A DNA stretch of 64,000 nucleotides from Globicatella sulfidifaciens DSM 15739 (GCF_900167405.1 NZ_FUWO01000010.1:1-64000), one strand, 5' to 3'. Positions 9,351-19,316 are shown, counted from the stretch's first letter. Notes: generated by a model from the sequence alone, not told the origin. A program made the numbers and translations.

Positions 9351-10811
9351 CTAATCAAAAAATGTATTGAAAAATGCTTTTACTTTTGAAGCAACTGAAT
9401 TTTCATTGCTTGGTTCTTCATAAACACCTTGGTTAGTTTCCTCTTCATAATATTCATTTTCGATATATCGTTGATTTTCTTGACCATTCGTTTGTTGATA
9501 TTGATCATAATTTGCACTTGGTCTTTCAGGTCTTGGATTCATTTCAGACATCGGTCTTTGATATTTAGTCGTTTGTCTATTAGGTTGAGCTGGGTAATAG
9601 TCATTACTTGCATCGTGATTTTGTTCAGGTTGTTGCGCCGGACGACTATTAGGTCGATAAGTTCCCTGAGCAATCCGATGAACATCATCCAAACCTGCAA
9701 CATATTCAATAATTCCCATACTAGTAGAAAAGACTGGATTACGCATCCCCATCTGTTCTGGAATATATAGACGTACTTTACTACCAAAGAATTTTTGTGC
9801 TAATTCCAAGACACCTGGTAGTGATGCTGCACCTCCGGTAATAACAAAACCACCTGGTAAATCAAGAGCATCTACAGCACCTAAGTCTTCATGGATTGTT
9901 TCAAAAATTTGAGCTAAACGCGCTTCAATGATTTCTGCTAAATAACGCTCATCTACACGAACAGGTTCTTTTTTTCCTACTGTCTCAACTGGGAAATATT
10001 CTTCATCTGAAGTTTGACTAGCAATTGCATAACCATATTCACGCTTAATCCGCTCAGCACTTTCTAAAGATGTATTCAAAATAATTGAAATATCTTTAGT
10101 AACAAAATCGCCACCTTCTTGATCGACAAAAGAATATTTTAATTGATTATCATAAATGATTGAAGCAGAAGTTTGTCCCCCACCCATATCAATAATGACG
10201 GTACCAAATTCACGTTCATCTCGACTTAATGCTACTTCCGCAATGGCTTGTGGTTGTAAAACCAATTCTTTAATTACTAAACCTGCTTTTTCAACACAAC
10301 GTTTAATGTTATGAATAATCGTTCTTGGTCCTGTTAATAAGGTCGCATATAATTCTAAACGAACACCTATCATACCGCGTGGATCACGTATACCGTTAAA
10401 TCCATCTACCACAAATTCTTCTGGTATAACCGAAATGATTTCTCTTTCTGGTGCCACAGAGCGAACTTTAGCCGCGGTAATAACATTATCCACATCACGA
10501 TTGGTAATCTCTCTATTTTCATTCGATACAGCAATCATTCCGTGACAAGATTCTAAACCTAATTTATTACTTGGAATGCCCACCGATACTTCTTTAATTT
10601 TAACATTAGATTTTTGTTCGGCTAATGTAACAGCCTGTTGAATCGAGTAAACTGTTTCGTCAATATCAACGATCACGCCTCGACTTAAACCTCTAGACTT
10701 TACATTACCAACACCAATGATGTTAATTTGTCCATTAATATATTCTGCAACCACAACTTTAATCGATGTGGTGCCGATATCTAAACTCACAAAAATTTCA
10801 TGATTTCTCAT
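9351..10811 (-). CDS. ftsA: cell division protein FtsA
   Basis: The 486-residue actin-like ATPase tethers FtsZ to the membrane. The N-terminal phosphate loop (SLDIGTTSIKV, residues 9-19), the second phosphate motif (VIIDMGGGQTSASI, near 205) and the adenosine motif (FVITGGAASLPG, near 325) are clear. A Gln/Asn/Pro-rich linker from about 390 leads to a C-terminal amphipathic helix (SVASKVKAFFNTFFD), the membrane-targeting sequence. It is followed closely by ftsZ. A 133-base gap before it may hold an internal promoter. Confidence 0.97.
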   Translation of the reverse strand: MRNHEIFVSLDIGTTSIKVVVAEYINGQINIIGVGNVKSRGLSRGVIVDIDETVYSIQQAVTLAEQKSNVKIKEVSVGIPSNKLGLESCHGMIAVSNENREITNRDVDNVITAAKVRSVAPEREIISVIPEEFVVDGFNGIRDPRGMIGVRLELYATLLTGPRTIIHNIKRCVEKAGLVIKELVLQPQAIAEVALSRDEREFGTVIIDMGGGQTSASIIYDNQLKYSFVDQEGGDFVTKDISIILNTSLESAERIKREYGYAIASQTSDEEYFPVETVGKKEPVRVDERYLAEIIEARLAQIFETIHEDLGAVDALDLPGGFVITGGAASLPGVLELAQKFFGSKVRLYIPEQMGMRNPVFSTSMGIIEYVAGLDDVHRIAQGTYRPNSRPAQQPEQNHDASNDYYPAQPNRQTTKYQRPMSEMNPRPERPSANYDQYQQTNGQENQRYIENEYYEEETNQGVYEEPSNENSVASKVKAFFNTFFD

Positions 10812-10845
10812 TACAATATGTAACCCCCTTAACGTAGTTTTATGT

Positions 10846-10851
10846 ATTATA
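10846..10851 (-). promoter_or_regulatory. possible internal promoter for ftsA-ftsZ
   Basis: A perfect TATAAT lies in the 133-base divIB-ftsA gap, but the matching -35 is poor. A second candidate, TAAAAT, lies further upstream. An extra promoter before ftsA is common in Firmicutes, but the evidence here is weak. Confidence 0.3.
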
Positions 10852-10944
10852 GGAGTTGTGTCTACCTCTAATAGCTCTCTACAATTTTAACACAAAATAA
10901 ATTTATATTGAAGATAAAACTTCAAATAGTACCAGAAATATTTA

Positions 10945-11835
10945 TTAATTATCTAAATTAGCATCAAGTTTAATATTATTATTACCTTCTGTTTCTGGTG
11001 TGAAGTAAGCTCCTACTTCTAAATTAACAGTTCCCATTTGGTCTCCAATAATCTTTTTCATGGCAGGATATTTATTAATTTTTTCAGCCACGGTAGAAGC
11101 GACGGCTTTGACATACATCCCGTCCTTCATTTTCATCGATAAATGATTTGGACGATTCAGATCCTTCGATAATTCTATAGTATCGATTAAAGCTAAGACA
11201 TCTGGTTCAACTCTTCTTAAAGCCGTTGCAACTGTCACTAATTTACCTTTTTGTTCAACATTTAAAATTCTTGGTAAATTAAATCGATCCATATTCTCTT
11301 GCAAATATTTATTGGATTCCACTAAGATTTCACCATTTTCCAATAAAGGATATAATTCCCCTTCAATTTCTACAATCGCCACAATATGATATTCTGAAAC
11401 TTTAATATCCATTTTTTTCCAATTAACACGATCGAAAACAACGCCCGAAACAATGGGATTTGATTGAATAATATTCTTTTCGATTTGTTCTCTATTAGCC
11501 ATGACATTTTTAATCGTATCAAGAGAGCGAATCCCAGAAGAATAAGCAACCATTTCAGATTCTGCAATTTCATTTCCGGAAACGGTTAAATGATTGACTT
11601 TATTAAAAGGGGCTAATTGCCACCCGAATGTCCACATAAAAATAAAAATTACGGCCGTCACACTAGCTAATTCAACTCTGCCAGTTGGCAACCCTTTAGT
11701 CCAATTAATGGGTGCTTTCTCTGGTTTATTTCTTACAATTCTTTGATTAGATGTTATAACGTCATTTACTTCTGCTTCTAATTGTTCATTAAATTGTCTC
11801 ACATTATCTAATTCATCTTCCAAAATATTTGGCAT
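10945..11835 (-). CDS. divIB: cell division protein DivIB/FtsQ
   Basis: The 296-residue bitopic protein has a cytoplasmic N-terminus of about 55 residues, one transmembrane helix (about 56-75), then an extracellular POTRA domain (starting VNHLTVSGNEIAESEMV) and the FtsQ/DivIB beta domain to about residue 270. It forms the septal complex with FtsL and DivIC and helps activate septal synthesis. It follows murD after 41 bases; murG, usually found between them, is absent. Confidence 0.93.
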   Translation of the reverse strand: MPNILEDELDNVRQFNEQLEAEVNDVITSNQRIVRNKPEKAPINWTKGLPTGRVELASVTAVIFIFMWTFGWQLAPFNKVNHLTVSGNEIAESEMVAYSSGIRSLDTIKNVMANREQIEKNIIQSNPIVSGVVFDRVNWKKMDIKVSEYHIVAIVEIEGELYPLLENGEILVESNKYLQENMDRFNLPRILNVEQKGKLVTVATALRRVEPDVLALIDTIELSKDLNRPNHLSMKMKDGMYVKAVASTVAEKINKYPAMKKIIGDQMGTVNLEVGAYFTPETEGNNNIKLDANLDN

Positions 11836-11876
11836 TATAACACCTCCTTCAAAAAATCCTAAAAAATGAAGCTCGA

Positions 11877-13232
11877 TTATTGATTGAGAGCAACAATTAA
11901 TTCATTGAATTGTGCCCCACGTTCTTCAAACGATTGGTACTGATCCCAGCTTGCACAAGCAGGCGATAATAAGACAACATCGCCACTTTCAGCATAAGAT
12001 TGCGCGGCTTTCGTTGCTTGTTCTAAATTATCCACCATCACAATTTCTTCAATCTGAGCTTGTTCCATCGCTTCTTTCATAATTTCTTTTGATTCACCAT
12101 ATAATATAGCAACTTTGACATTTTCTAAATAGGGTACTAATTCCTCAAAAGTAATGCCACGATCCAGTCCACCACCAATATAGATTGTTGGTTCAGTAAA
12201 ACTCTTTAATGCTGTAATGGTTGCATCAGGATTGGTCGCTTTAGAGTCATTATAATAACTGATGCCATTATAAATCCCAACAGGTTGGATACGATATTCA
12301 ACACCTTGATAATTCATAATTGTATCGTGAATAATGTTGTTAGGAACGTTTAATATTTTGGTAATGGCAATAGCAACCAAAATATTCTCAATATTATGCT
12401 CACCGGGAATTTGAATATCGTCTTCTTTCATAATTAATTCGCCTTTAAAGTATAAACCACCATTTTCATAATACGCTCCAGTTTGTCGTACTGAATCCGT
12501 TAAATTTAATCTAGCAAATGGTACTTTATTAGCAGGTGATTCAACCACATAACCGGCAAGTTCTTTTTGATCTGCATTAAAGATTATAAAGTCATGATTA
12601 TCTTGGTTTTGAATAAGTCGTAATTTTGCTTTAACATATTCTTCTCTTGTACCATGATAATCTAGGTGAGCGGAGAAGATATTCGTAATGGCAGCAATAT
12701 GTGGTTTGAATTTATCTGTTCCCATCAATTGAAAACTCGATAGTTCCATTGTTACCACATCATTTTCTTTTACTTTTGGTAAAACTGATAGTGTCGGAAT
12801 ACCAATATTACCTGCTAAATGGGCTTGATACTGACTATTTTGTAAAATATTATTAACTAAAGTTGTAGTGGTTGTTTTGCCGTTACTGCCCGTTATACCA
12901 ATTAATATTCCCGGATTATACCAATCGAAAATTTCGATATCTGTATAAATAGGAATCTCCTGTGCAATAGCCGCTTGTAATAATTCAATTTGATAAGGAA
13001 TACCAGGGTTTTTTACAATAAAGTCAAAGTTTTCGTTTAAAAGTGTAACTGGTTGTTTTTTATCAACAACGATAACGCCTTTAGCTTTTAACTCTTCAAT
13101 CGATGGTTCTTCGCTTAAATCATTTAAATCGTTGATTGTGACATTCGCACCTTGAGAAACTAAAAATTCAGCGGCTCCTCTTCCCGTTCTAGCGTAACCT
13201 AAAACCAATACTTTTTTATCTTTTAAATCCAT
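11877..13232 (-). CDS. murD: UDP-N-acetylmuramoyl-L-alanine--D-glutamate ligase
   Basis: The 451-residue cytoplasmic Mur ligase adds D-glutamate to UDP-MurNAc-L-Ala with ATP. The nucleotide-binding Rossmann start (KVLVLGYARTGRGAAEFL), the P-loop GITGSNGKTTTTTL (near residue 113), the Mur-ligase region SAHLDYHGTREEYVKAK (near 188) and the C-terminal LSPACASWDQYQSFEERG motif all match MurD. It lies 21 bases after mraY. Confidence 0.97.
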   Translation of the reverse strand: MDLKDKKVLVLGYARTGRGAAEFLVSQGANVTINDLNDLSEEPSIEELKAKGVIVVDKKQPVTLLNENFDFIVKNPGIPYQIELLQAAIAQEIPIYTDIEIFDWYNPGILIGITGSNGKTTTTTLVNNILQNSQYQAHLAGNIGIPTLSVLPKVKENDVVTMELSSFQLMGTDKFKPHIAAITNIFSAHLDYHGTREEYVKAKLRLIQNQDNHDFIIFNADQKELAGYVVESPANKVPFARLNLTDSVRQTGAYYENGGLYFKGELIMKEDDIQIPGEHNIENILVAIAITKILNVPNNIIHDTIMNYQGVEYRIQPVGIYNGISYYNDSKATNPDATITALKSFTEPTIYIGGGLDRGITFEELVPYLENVKVAILYGESKEIMKEAMEQAQIEEIVMVDNLEQATKAAQSYAESGDVVLLSPACASWDQYQSFEERGAQFNELIVALNQ

Positions 13233-13253
13233 TTTGACACCTTAAATCCTTTT

Positions 13254-14207
13254 TTATTTGAATATGCTAATATAAATCATTGCGGCAATCATACCAACTA
13301 ACCAAAAGACATAAACGACTTTCGGTTCAGACCATCCACTCATCTCAAAATGATGGTGAATCGGACTCATTTTAAAAATACGTTTACCTCTTGTTTTGAA
13401 TGACCATACTTGTAAAATAACACTTGCAGTTTCTACGACAAATACAAAACCTATGATTAATAAACTCCATGGATTATTTAATAAAATCGATATAACTGCT
13501 AATCCGGCACCTAAAGCGAGTGATCCAACATCACCCATAAAGATTTTAGCGGGTTTCTTATTATAAATTAAGAATCCTAATAAGGCACCTACCACCACAA
13601 AACAAGCTAAGGCAATAGCCTGTGCACCTTGATTAATAGCAATAGCAAAATAAGCACCATAAGCAATAATATTCAGTCCTGTTGCTAGGCCATCTAAACC
13701 ATCGGTAAGATTAACGGCATTGGAAAATCCATTAATCCAAACACTAGAAAAAATAATTAAGATAATTGGATTGGTAATTTGTGCAAACCCTAAGGGGATG
13801 GATATTTTATATTGATGTAAAACGCCAATCAACATAATAACGATTGAAAAGATGATTTGCAAAATGAATTTTTGTTTGGCGGTTAATCCTTCATTTTGCT
13901 TTTTGAAGATACTAATAAAATCATCAGCAAAGCCTATTCCTCCAAATAATAAGAAGGTTAAGAGGATCATCCAAACACTACCTTCCAGTAATTTCATTAA
14001 CCATGCACTGACTAATAAAGTAACTAAGATTGCAAAAACAAATACCGTTCCACCCATGGTAGGTGTTCCCGTTTTAACTTCATGCCACGTTGGACCTTCC
14101 TCACGAGTTGTTTGACCGATCTTTTTATAATTAAAATAGCCAATAAAAAATGGCATAATTGAGACAGTAATCGCGAAGCTTACTGCCAATGGTAAAGCTA
14201 ATTCCAT
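13254..14207 (-). CDS. mraY: phospho-N-acetylmuramoyl-pentapeptide transferase MraY
   Basis: The 317-residue polytopic membrane enzyme (about ten helices) moves phospho-MurNAc-pentapeptide to undecaprenyl phosphate, making lipid I. Conserved motifs are present: TPTMGG near residue 48, FADDF near 95, NLTDGLDGLA near 166, FMGDVGSLALG near 225, and the histidine-rich MSPIHHHFE near 280. The short length is usual for Firmicutes. It lies 18 bases after murE. Confidence 0.97.
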   Translation of the reverse strand: MELALPLAVSFAITVSIMPFFIGYFNYKKIGQTTREEGPTWHEVKTGTPTMGGTVFVFAILVTLLVSAWLMKLLEGSVWMILLTFLLFGGIGFADDFISIFKKQNEGLTAKQKFILQIIFSIVIMLIGVLHQYKISIPLGFAQITNPIILIIFSSVWINGFSNAVNLTDGLDGLATGLNIIAYGAYFAIAINQGAQAIALACFVVVGALLGFLIYNKKPAKIFMGDVGSLALGAGLAVISILLNNPWSLLIIGFVFVVETASVILQVWSFKTRGKRIFKMSPIHHHFEMSGWSEPKVVYVFWLVGMIAAMIYISIFK

Positions 14208-14225
14208 ATTTTTTCACCTAATGTC

Positions 14226-15716
14226 CTATATATTTTTTCTTAAAGTAGCTTTAATTACCTCAACTTCATTATATGGGACATAATCATCCCCAATGACTTG
14301 ATATAATTCGCCACCTTTACCTGTAAAGACAACCGTATCATGTTCATTTGCATGATTCAATACGAAGGCTATCGCTTCTTCTCTTTTTTCAATAATTGTA
14401 TAGTCTACTTCATTATGCTGACCAATTATTTCCTGACAAATTTTTTGAACCGGCTCATGGCGTGGATTATCGGCTGTAAAAACGATATAATCTGAATATT
14501 TAAAGACAATATCCCCTATTTCAGGACGAGCTCCACTATCTCGATTACCTCCACTATGTCCAATTAAAGTAATTAATCTTCCTTGCTTTTTAGCTGCTAA
14601 TTCTTTTAAAACATTTTCGATAGCATCTGGTGTATGGGCAAAATCCACTACTACTTTATAGGTTTGTCCTTCATCAACTAATTGCATGCGACCACTCACA
14701 CCTTCAAACTCACCGCTTACTCGAATAATTTCTTCGGTTGAATAGCCATAATAATATTTCAAACATAAAAAGGCTGCCATATAATTTGCAACATTATAGT
14801 CACCTAGCATTTTTAAAGAAACTTGATGTGGACGTTGATTAACCCAGAGCTTAAACTCAGTTTGGTTATCTACTACTTCAATATCTGTAGCATAAACTGT
14901 GGCATCCGCGTTACCAATACTATAAGTGGCTACTTCGGCAGCTGTAGCTTGAGCCATCAGCTGACTGTATTCATCATCTAAATTAACAATCGCTAGTTTT
15001 GGTCGTCCATTAGCAAATTTTTGACCTAATTGAGCGAATAATAAACTTTTAGCATAAGCATAATGCTCCATCGTATGATGAAAATCTAAATGTTCGCGTG
15101 TTAAATTAGTGAAAATCGCACAGTCGACTTCAGTATACCATAATCGACCTAATTGCAAAGCATGTGATGACGCCTCAATAATTGCATCTTGACATCCTTC
15201 TACTACCATTTCATTAAATAAACGCTGTAATTCTAAGGCATTTGGAGTAGTGTTGACTGCAGGATAATAATTTTCGTTGACCTTATAGTGCAAAGTTCCT
15301 AACAATCCTGTTTTATGCCCTAATCTCGTTAACCAATCACTAATCATTGAACTCGTAGTTGTTTTGCCATTCGTACCCGTAATCGCAGTTATAGCTAATT
15401 TTTCGGATGGACGGTGATAAAATTGATTAGCTAAGATCGCTTGTGCACGAAAAGTTGAATCTACTAATATAATCGTTGCATTTAAATTTTGCCATGCTTC
15501 ACGGTATTCTTCTACCACTACGACATTGGCACCCGCTTCAACAGCTTGTTCGATAGCTTGATGCCCATCAAAATGTTCACCTCGTATCGCCATATAACAA
15601 CAGTTTGGGATAATTTTGCGTGTATCATTCACTAATAAACTAATCTCTTTATTTGCTAATGGTTCTCCATAAATAGCTTTTAATCGAAGGACCTCGATTA
15701 AATCTGTCGCTTTCAT
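14226..15716 (-). CDS. murE: MurE-type UDP-MurNAc-tripeptide synthetase
   Basis: The 496-residue Mur ligase adds the third stem-peptide residue. The P-loop GTNGKTT is at residues 114-120. The substrate motif is DNPR (416-419), the form linked to meso-diaminopimelate rather than L-lysine. Two motifs deviate from the usual MurE pattern: GHSGGNRDSGARP near 386 (usually GxGGDRDxxKRP) and GKGGE (usually GKGHE). Substrate choice is therefore inferred, not certain. The start at 15716 was chosen because AGAAGG precedes it and the longer frame would overlap ftsI. It lies between ftsI and mraY, as in Bacillus. Confidence 0.9.
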   Translation of the reverse strand: MKATDLIEVLRLKAIYGEPLANKEISLLVNDTRKIIPNCCYMAIRGEHFDGHQAIEQAVEAGANVVVVEEYREAWQNLNATIILVDSTFRAQAILANQFYHRPSEKLAITAITGTNGKTTTSSMISDWLTRLGHKTGLLGTLHYKVNENYYPAVNTTPNALELQRLFNEMVVEGCQDAIIEASSHALQLGRLWYTEVDCAIFTNLTREHLDFHHTMEHYAYAKSLLFAQLGQKFANGRPKLAIVNLDDEYSQLMAQATAAEVATYSIGNADATVYATDIEVVDNQTEFKLWVNQRPHQVSLKMLGDYNVANYMAAFLCLKYYYGYSTEEIIRVSGEFEGVSGRMQLVDEGQTYKVVVDFAHTPDAIENVLKELAAKKQGRLITLIGHSGGNRDSGARPEIGDIVFKYSDYIVFTADNPRHEPVQKICQEIIGQHNEVDYTIIEKREEAIAFVLNHANEHDTVVFTGKGGELYQVIGDDYVPYNEVEVIKATLRKNI

Positions 15717-15732
15717 GTATTTCCTTCTTTCT

Positions 15733-17436
15733 TTACTGATTAATATAAATCGATTCAATAAACGGATGGAATGTTTGGGCTAAAATCTGTGAACCAATTA
15801 AGCCTTTCTTATCCGTCGGTTGTTTCATATAAAGATACATCATATATTTCGGGTCATCAGCCGGAAAAAAAGCCACTACCGAGTCGGTATAATCATTCGG
15901 CCCAGTTAAATAACCGGTACCATCTTCATTGGCAATTTCAGCCGTTCCTGTTTTAGCCGCTACTTTAACGATGTCACTCTTGAATGGTTTTGCCGTCCCA
16001 TAATCTTTTTCAACGGTATCGACCATTAAGCCTAAGACATGATCAGCAGCTTCTTTTGAAATTGGTTGTCCTAATTCTTGCACTTTATACTGATTATTTT
16101 TTTCACCAATACCTTCGATGTATTGAACCTTAACCATTGTACCATGATTTGCAACAGAGGTAAAAGCTTGAAGCAATTGAATCGGTGTTGTTGAAAAAGC
16201 TTGGCCAAAACTTGACATATAACGTGATACAGGATTATCAAAACTAAAGGTGCCGTTAATTTCATTGATTAATCCTGAATTAGTTGATTTTCCAAATCCA
16301 AATTTAGCAAGTTCGTCAATCCAATTTTCTTCACCAAGACGTTCAATTAAAGTGACCATCGCCGTATTACTTGAACGAGCTAAACCTTCTTCAAAGGTAA
16401 TATCTCCCCATCCATATAAATTATGATCATTAATTTTAGTATCAAATATTTCTATGGTTCCCGAATGGTACTTTTCATCTGGCTGATATAGGTTATGGTC
16501 ATAAGCGACACTCATCGTTAATATTTTGATTGTTGATCCCGGTTCATAAGCATCTTCTGTTAAAAAATTACGCCATTCTTTATCGATGCCCTCACGGGTA
16601 TTTAAATTAAAAGAAGGACGTTGAGCCGCTGCAATTAATTTACCAGTTTTAACTTCTACTAGGTAAGCTCCCATCTCTTTTGGTTGGTAAGTAGTAATAG
16701 CGGTATTTAATAAATCCTCTAGTTGATTTTGTAAGCGACTATCGATCGTTAAGTAAAGATCATCACCAGATAAATAATTAAGGTTATTCGCTTCTTCCCA
16801 TTGTTCTCGGTAGTCTTTCGCACCACTTAACGGTTCATCGTAACTTAATTCAATCCCTAACTGTCCTTTTAATATTTCAGCGTCTTCATAATCATCATTT
16901 TCTCCAGCCAGTAAGGGCTTCGCATATCCTATTAAATGGGAAGCAAAAAAGTCATTAATGTACTGACGCGTTGTTTCACTGGCAAAATAGACACCCGGTA
17001 AGTTGGCTTCTTCAATTTTCTCTTTTACTTCTTTTGATAAATTACGCCCGGCTTCACCAAATTCAATTTGATTAGCATCCGGATTACGCAATAAAGTTAA
17101 AACTTGATCTCGGGTTAAATCAATATTCTCAGATAGTACTTTGGCGGTTAAATCATAATCTTTAACAATTACTTCCTCATCTGCATTTCTTAAAATTGCA
17201 AATAAAGAATAAGAAGTAGTATCCATGGCAATCGGTTGATCTTTAGAATCAAAAATCGTCCCTCTTCTTGCTTGTGTAATACTACTTCTTTCATTGGCTA
17301 TTTCAGTGTAACTAACTAAATCGACGCCATTTACTGATTTTAGAACAGTTAATTGCACAATTCTAGTAATAAATAACACACACATTACTACAGCCGTCAT
17401 AGCCAAAATAAATATGTTTAGCTTACTACTTTTCAT
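15733..17436 (-). CDS. ftsI: septal class B penicillin-binding protein (FtsI/PBP2B/2X type)
   Basis: The 567-residue transpeptidase has a short cytoplasmic tail, one transmembrane helix (about 8-26), a dimerisation domain starting at RRGTIFD (58-64), and a transpeptidase domain with STIK (301-304), SSN (355-357) and KTGT (495-498). All three catalytic motifs are intact. It ends soon after that domain with no PASTA repeats, unlike streptococcal PBP2x. It starts two bases after the ftsL stop, as expected for the FtsL-FtsI septal pair. Confidence 0.94.
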   Translation of the reverse strand: MKSSKLNIFILAMTAVVMCVLFITRIVQLTVLKSVNGVDLVSYTEIANERSSITQARRGTIFDSKDQPIAMDTTSYSLFAILRNADEEVIVKDYDLTAKVLSENIDLTRDQVLTLLRNPDANQIEFGEAGRNLSKEVKEKIEEANLPGVYFASETTRQYINDFFASHLIGYAKPLLAGENDDYEDAEILKGQLGIELSYDEPLSGAKDYREQWEEANNLNYLSGDDLYLTIDSRLQNQLEDLLNTAITTYQPKEMGAYLVEVKTGKLIAAAQRPSFNLNTREGIDKEWRNFLTEDAYEPGSTIKILTMSVAYDHNLYQPDEKYHSGTIEIFDTKINDHNLYGWGDITFEEGLARSSNTAMVTLIERLGEENWIDELAKFGFGKSTNSGLINEINGTFSFDNPVSRYMSSFGQAFSTTPIQLLQAFTSVANHGTMVKVQYIEGIGEKNNQYKVQELGQPISKEAADHVLGLMVDTVEKDYGTAKPFKSDIVKVAAKTGTAEIANEDGTGYLTGPNDYTDSVVAFFPADDPKYMMYLYMKQPTDKKGLIGSQILAQTFHPFIESIYINQ

Positions 17437-17438
17437 TA

Positions 17439-17810
17439 TTACTCAACTGACCTCACTCTCGATGAATCAATGTTTAAATTTCCTTCTTTAGCTGCTTTTT
17501 TAATTATTTCATAATTATATTGGTCACTAATTTTATTGTAAATAGTGTCTGTATGTGTCTGAAGGGTTGAAATCTCTGATTCATAGTTTCTTACTGCGAT
17601 TTCCGCTTCAGCTGTCTTTTGTTGCATTATTAAATTAAATGCGATTAACACGGTGCAAACTAACATGACTCCCATTAAAACCAAGGCATGGATACGTGTA
17701 AAGATAAATACAGATGTCCCTGTTTTACTATTCGATGCGTCAAATGGTTGAGAATAAGTTTGATGATTCATTGTTGGATATTCAGTTGTTTTGCTTATTA
17801 CTTCCGCCAT
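17439..17810 (-). CDS. ftsL: cell division protein FtsL
   Basis: The 123-residue bitopic protein has a cytoplasmic N-terminus of about 40 residues, a transmembrane helix (about 44-62) and an extracellular coiled coil (about 65-115). The sequence is poorly conserved, and the call rests on size, topology and its place between rsmH and ftsI. The start at 17810 is chosen over one eight codons upstream because GAGGTG precedes it at a spacing of six. Confidence 0.88.
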   Translation of the reverse strand: MAEVISKTTEYPTMNHQTYSQPFDASNSKTGTSVFIFTRIHALVLMGVMLVCTVLIAFNLIMQQKTAEAEIAVRNYESEISTLQTHTDTIYNKISDQYNYEIIKKAAKEGNLNIDSSRVRSVE

Positions 17811-17857
17811 TTTTATCACCTCATGAAATATCAAATATTAGTTTGATATTTTTTCTC

Positions 17858-18805
17858 TTATTGTTTTATTCTTTCAATTATTCTTAACTTAGCACTACGA
17901 GAACGATTGTTTTCAGATAGTTCTTCCTCACTTGCGACAATAGGTTTACGATTAACTAATGCATAATCAGCACTAGCTATTGTGGGCAACACTGGTAAAT
18001 TATGTGGTATTTCAGGTGCGGTACTTAATTCTTTAAAAAATTGTTTTACAAATCGATCTTCTAAAGAATGGAAAGTAATGGCGCTAATACGTCCACCTAC
18101 TTTTAATAATTTAACCGCTTGTTGCATTGAATCTTCTAAGGCTCCTAATTCATCATTTACTGCAATACGGATTGCTTGGAAAGTCCTTTTAGCAGGATGG
18201 CCCCCTGTTCTTCTCGTTGCAGCTGGAATTGAAGTTTTGACAATTGCTGCTAATTGCGTCGTCGTCTCAATAGGTGCAATTGAACGTTCTTTTTCAATAT
18301 TACGTGCAATACGTTTAGCAAATTTTTCCTCTCCATAACGAAAAATTATTTTCATTAATTCTTCAAATGACCACTGATTGACTACTTCGTAAGCAGTCAA
18401 TGCTGCCTCTTGATTCATTCTCATATCTAAACGTGCTTCTTGATGATAACTAAATCCTCTTTGTGCAACATCTAATTGTGGGGAGGAAACTCCTAAATCA
18501 TAGTAAACGCCGTCGACTTCAGTTACACCATAAGTCGCTAACGCTTCGGTTATATTTCTAAAATTATTATGAATAAAGATTACTTTACCCTTTTCGACTT
18601 CGTCTGCTAATTCTTTTTTCGCATTCTCAATCGCCACTATATCCTGGTCAAAGGCATAAAGTCTTCCATCATCATTTAATTGGGATAGGATATATTTGGC
18701 ATGTCCAGCCCCACCTAATGTACAGTCAACATAAATGCCATTTGGTTTAATATTTAGACCATCAATTGTCTCTTTTAATAACACTGTATAGTGCTCAAAT
18801 GACAT
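17858..18805 (-). CDS. rsmH: 16S rRNA (cytosine-N4)-methyltransferase RsmH
   Basis: The 315-residue AdoMet enzyme methylates N4 of C1402 in 16S rRNA. The AdoMet-binding start [16 protein letters not shown] (near residue 25), [10 protein letters not shown] (near 103), [19 protein letters not shown] (near 205) and ITFHSLEDR (near 243) are all family hallmarks. It is the second gene of the mraZ operon, 14 bases after mraZ. Confidence 0.97.
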   Translation of the reverse strand: MSFEHYTVLLKETIDGLNIKPNGIYVDCTLGGAGHAKYILSQLNDDGRLYAFDQDIVAIENAKKELADEVEKGKVIFIHNNFRNITEALATYGVTEVDGVYYDLGVSSPQLDVAQRGFSYHQEARLDMRMNQEAALTAYEVVNQWSFEELMKIIFRYGEEKFAKRIARNIEKERSIAPIETTTQLAAIVKTSIPAATRRTGGHPAKRTFQAIRIAVNDELGALEDSMQQAVKLLKVGGRISAITFHSLEDRFVKQFFKELSTAPEIPHNLPVLPTIASADYALVNRKPIVASEEELSENNRSRSAKLRIIERIKQ

Positions 18806-18819
18806 AATCTCACTCCTAA

Positions 18820-19251
18820 TTAAAATCCAAAATCAAACAAATCTTCTGCAATATTTTCAAATTCATCATCATTCATTTCAGAAAAATTATTCCATTGTTC
18901 GCTGCTCCAAATCTCGATACGGTCTGACACGCCGACCACACGGCATTCCTTATCGATTTTTGCGAATTCTATTAAATTTTTCGGTAAATTAACACGTCCT
19001 TGACGGTCAAACTCTACTTCAGTGGCAGCTGAATAGAATAAACGCGTAAAAGTACGTGCATCTTTTTTTGACAAAGGTAAATTCTTTAATTTTTCATGGA
19101 TGGTTTCCCAACTTGACATCGGAAATCCAAATAAGCATCCATCCATTCCACGAGTGATAATAAAACGCTCACCCAAATCTGGTCTGAATTTAGCAGGCAT
19201 AATGAGTCGCCCTTTTGTGTCAATATTATGTTGATATTCACCAATAAGCAC
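18820..19251 (-). CDS. mraZ: transcriptional regulator MraZ
   Basis: The 143-residue protein has two AbrB-like SpoVT domains. Each holds a DxxGR motif: [13 protein letters not shown] near residue 11 and [12 protein letters not shown] near 84. MraZ forms a ring that binds short direct repeats upstream of its own operon and represses it. The start codon is GTG (19249-19251) with AGGTG seven bases upstream. It heads the ten-gene division operon running to ftsZ, with its own promoter and operator at 19280-19316. Confidence 0.96.
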   Translation of the reverse strand: MLIGEYQHNIDTKGRLIMPAKFRPDLGERFIITRGMDGCLFGFPMSSWETIHEKLKNLPLSKKDARTFTRLFYSAATEVEFDRQGRVNLPKNLIEFAKIDKECRVVGVSDRIEIWSSEQWNNFSEMNDDEFENIAEDLFDFGF

Positions 19252-19279
19252 GACCCTTCACCTACTTTCTAATGCTTTG

Positions 19280-19316
19280 ATTATAGTTTACCACAATTCC
19301 CCACAACGTACCACTT
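19280..19316 (-). promoter_or_regulatory. mraZ promoter and MraZ operator repeats
   Basis: On the minus strand three GTGG cores (complement CCAC at 19291, 19301 and 19311) occur at exactly 10-base intervals, followed at once by a perfect TATAAT (19280-19285). MraZ operators elsewhere are three or four short G-rich direct repeats with a 10-base period before mraZ. The repeats occupy the -35 region, which fits repression; the best -35 (CGTTGT, 17-base spacing) lies inside them. Confidence 0.7.
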
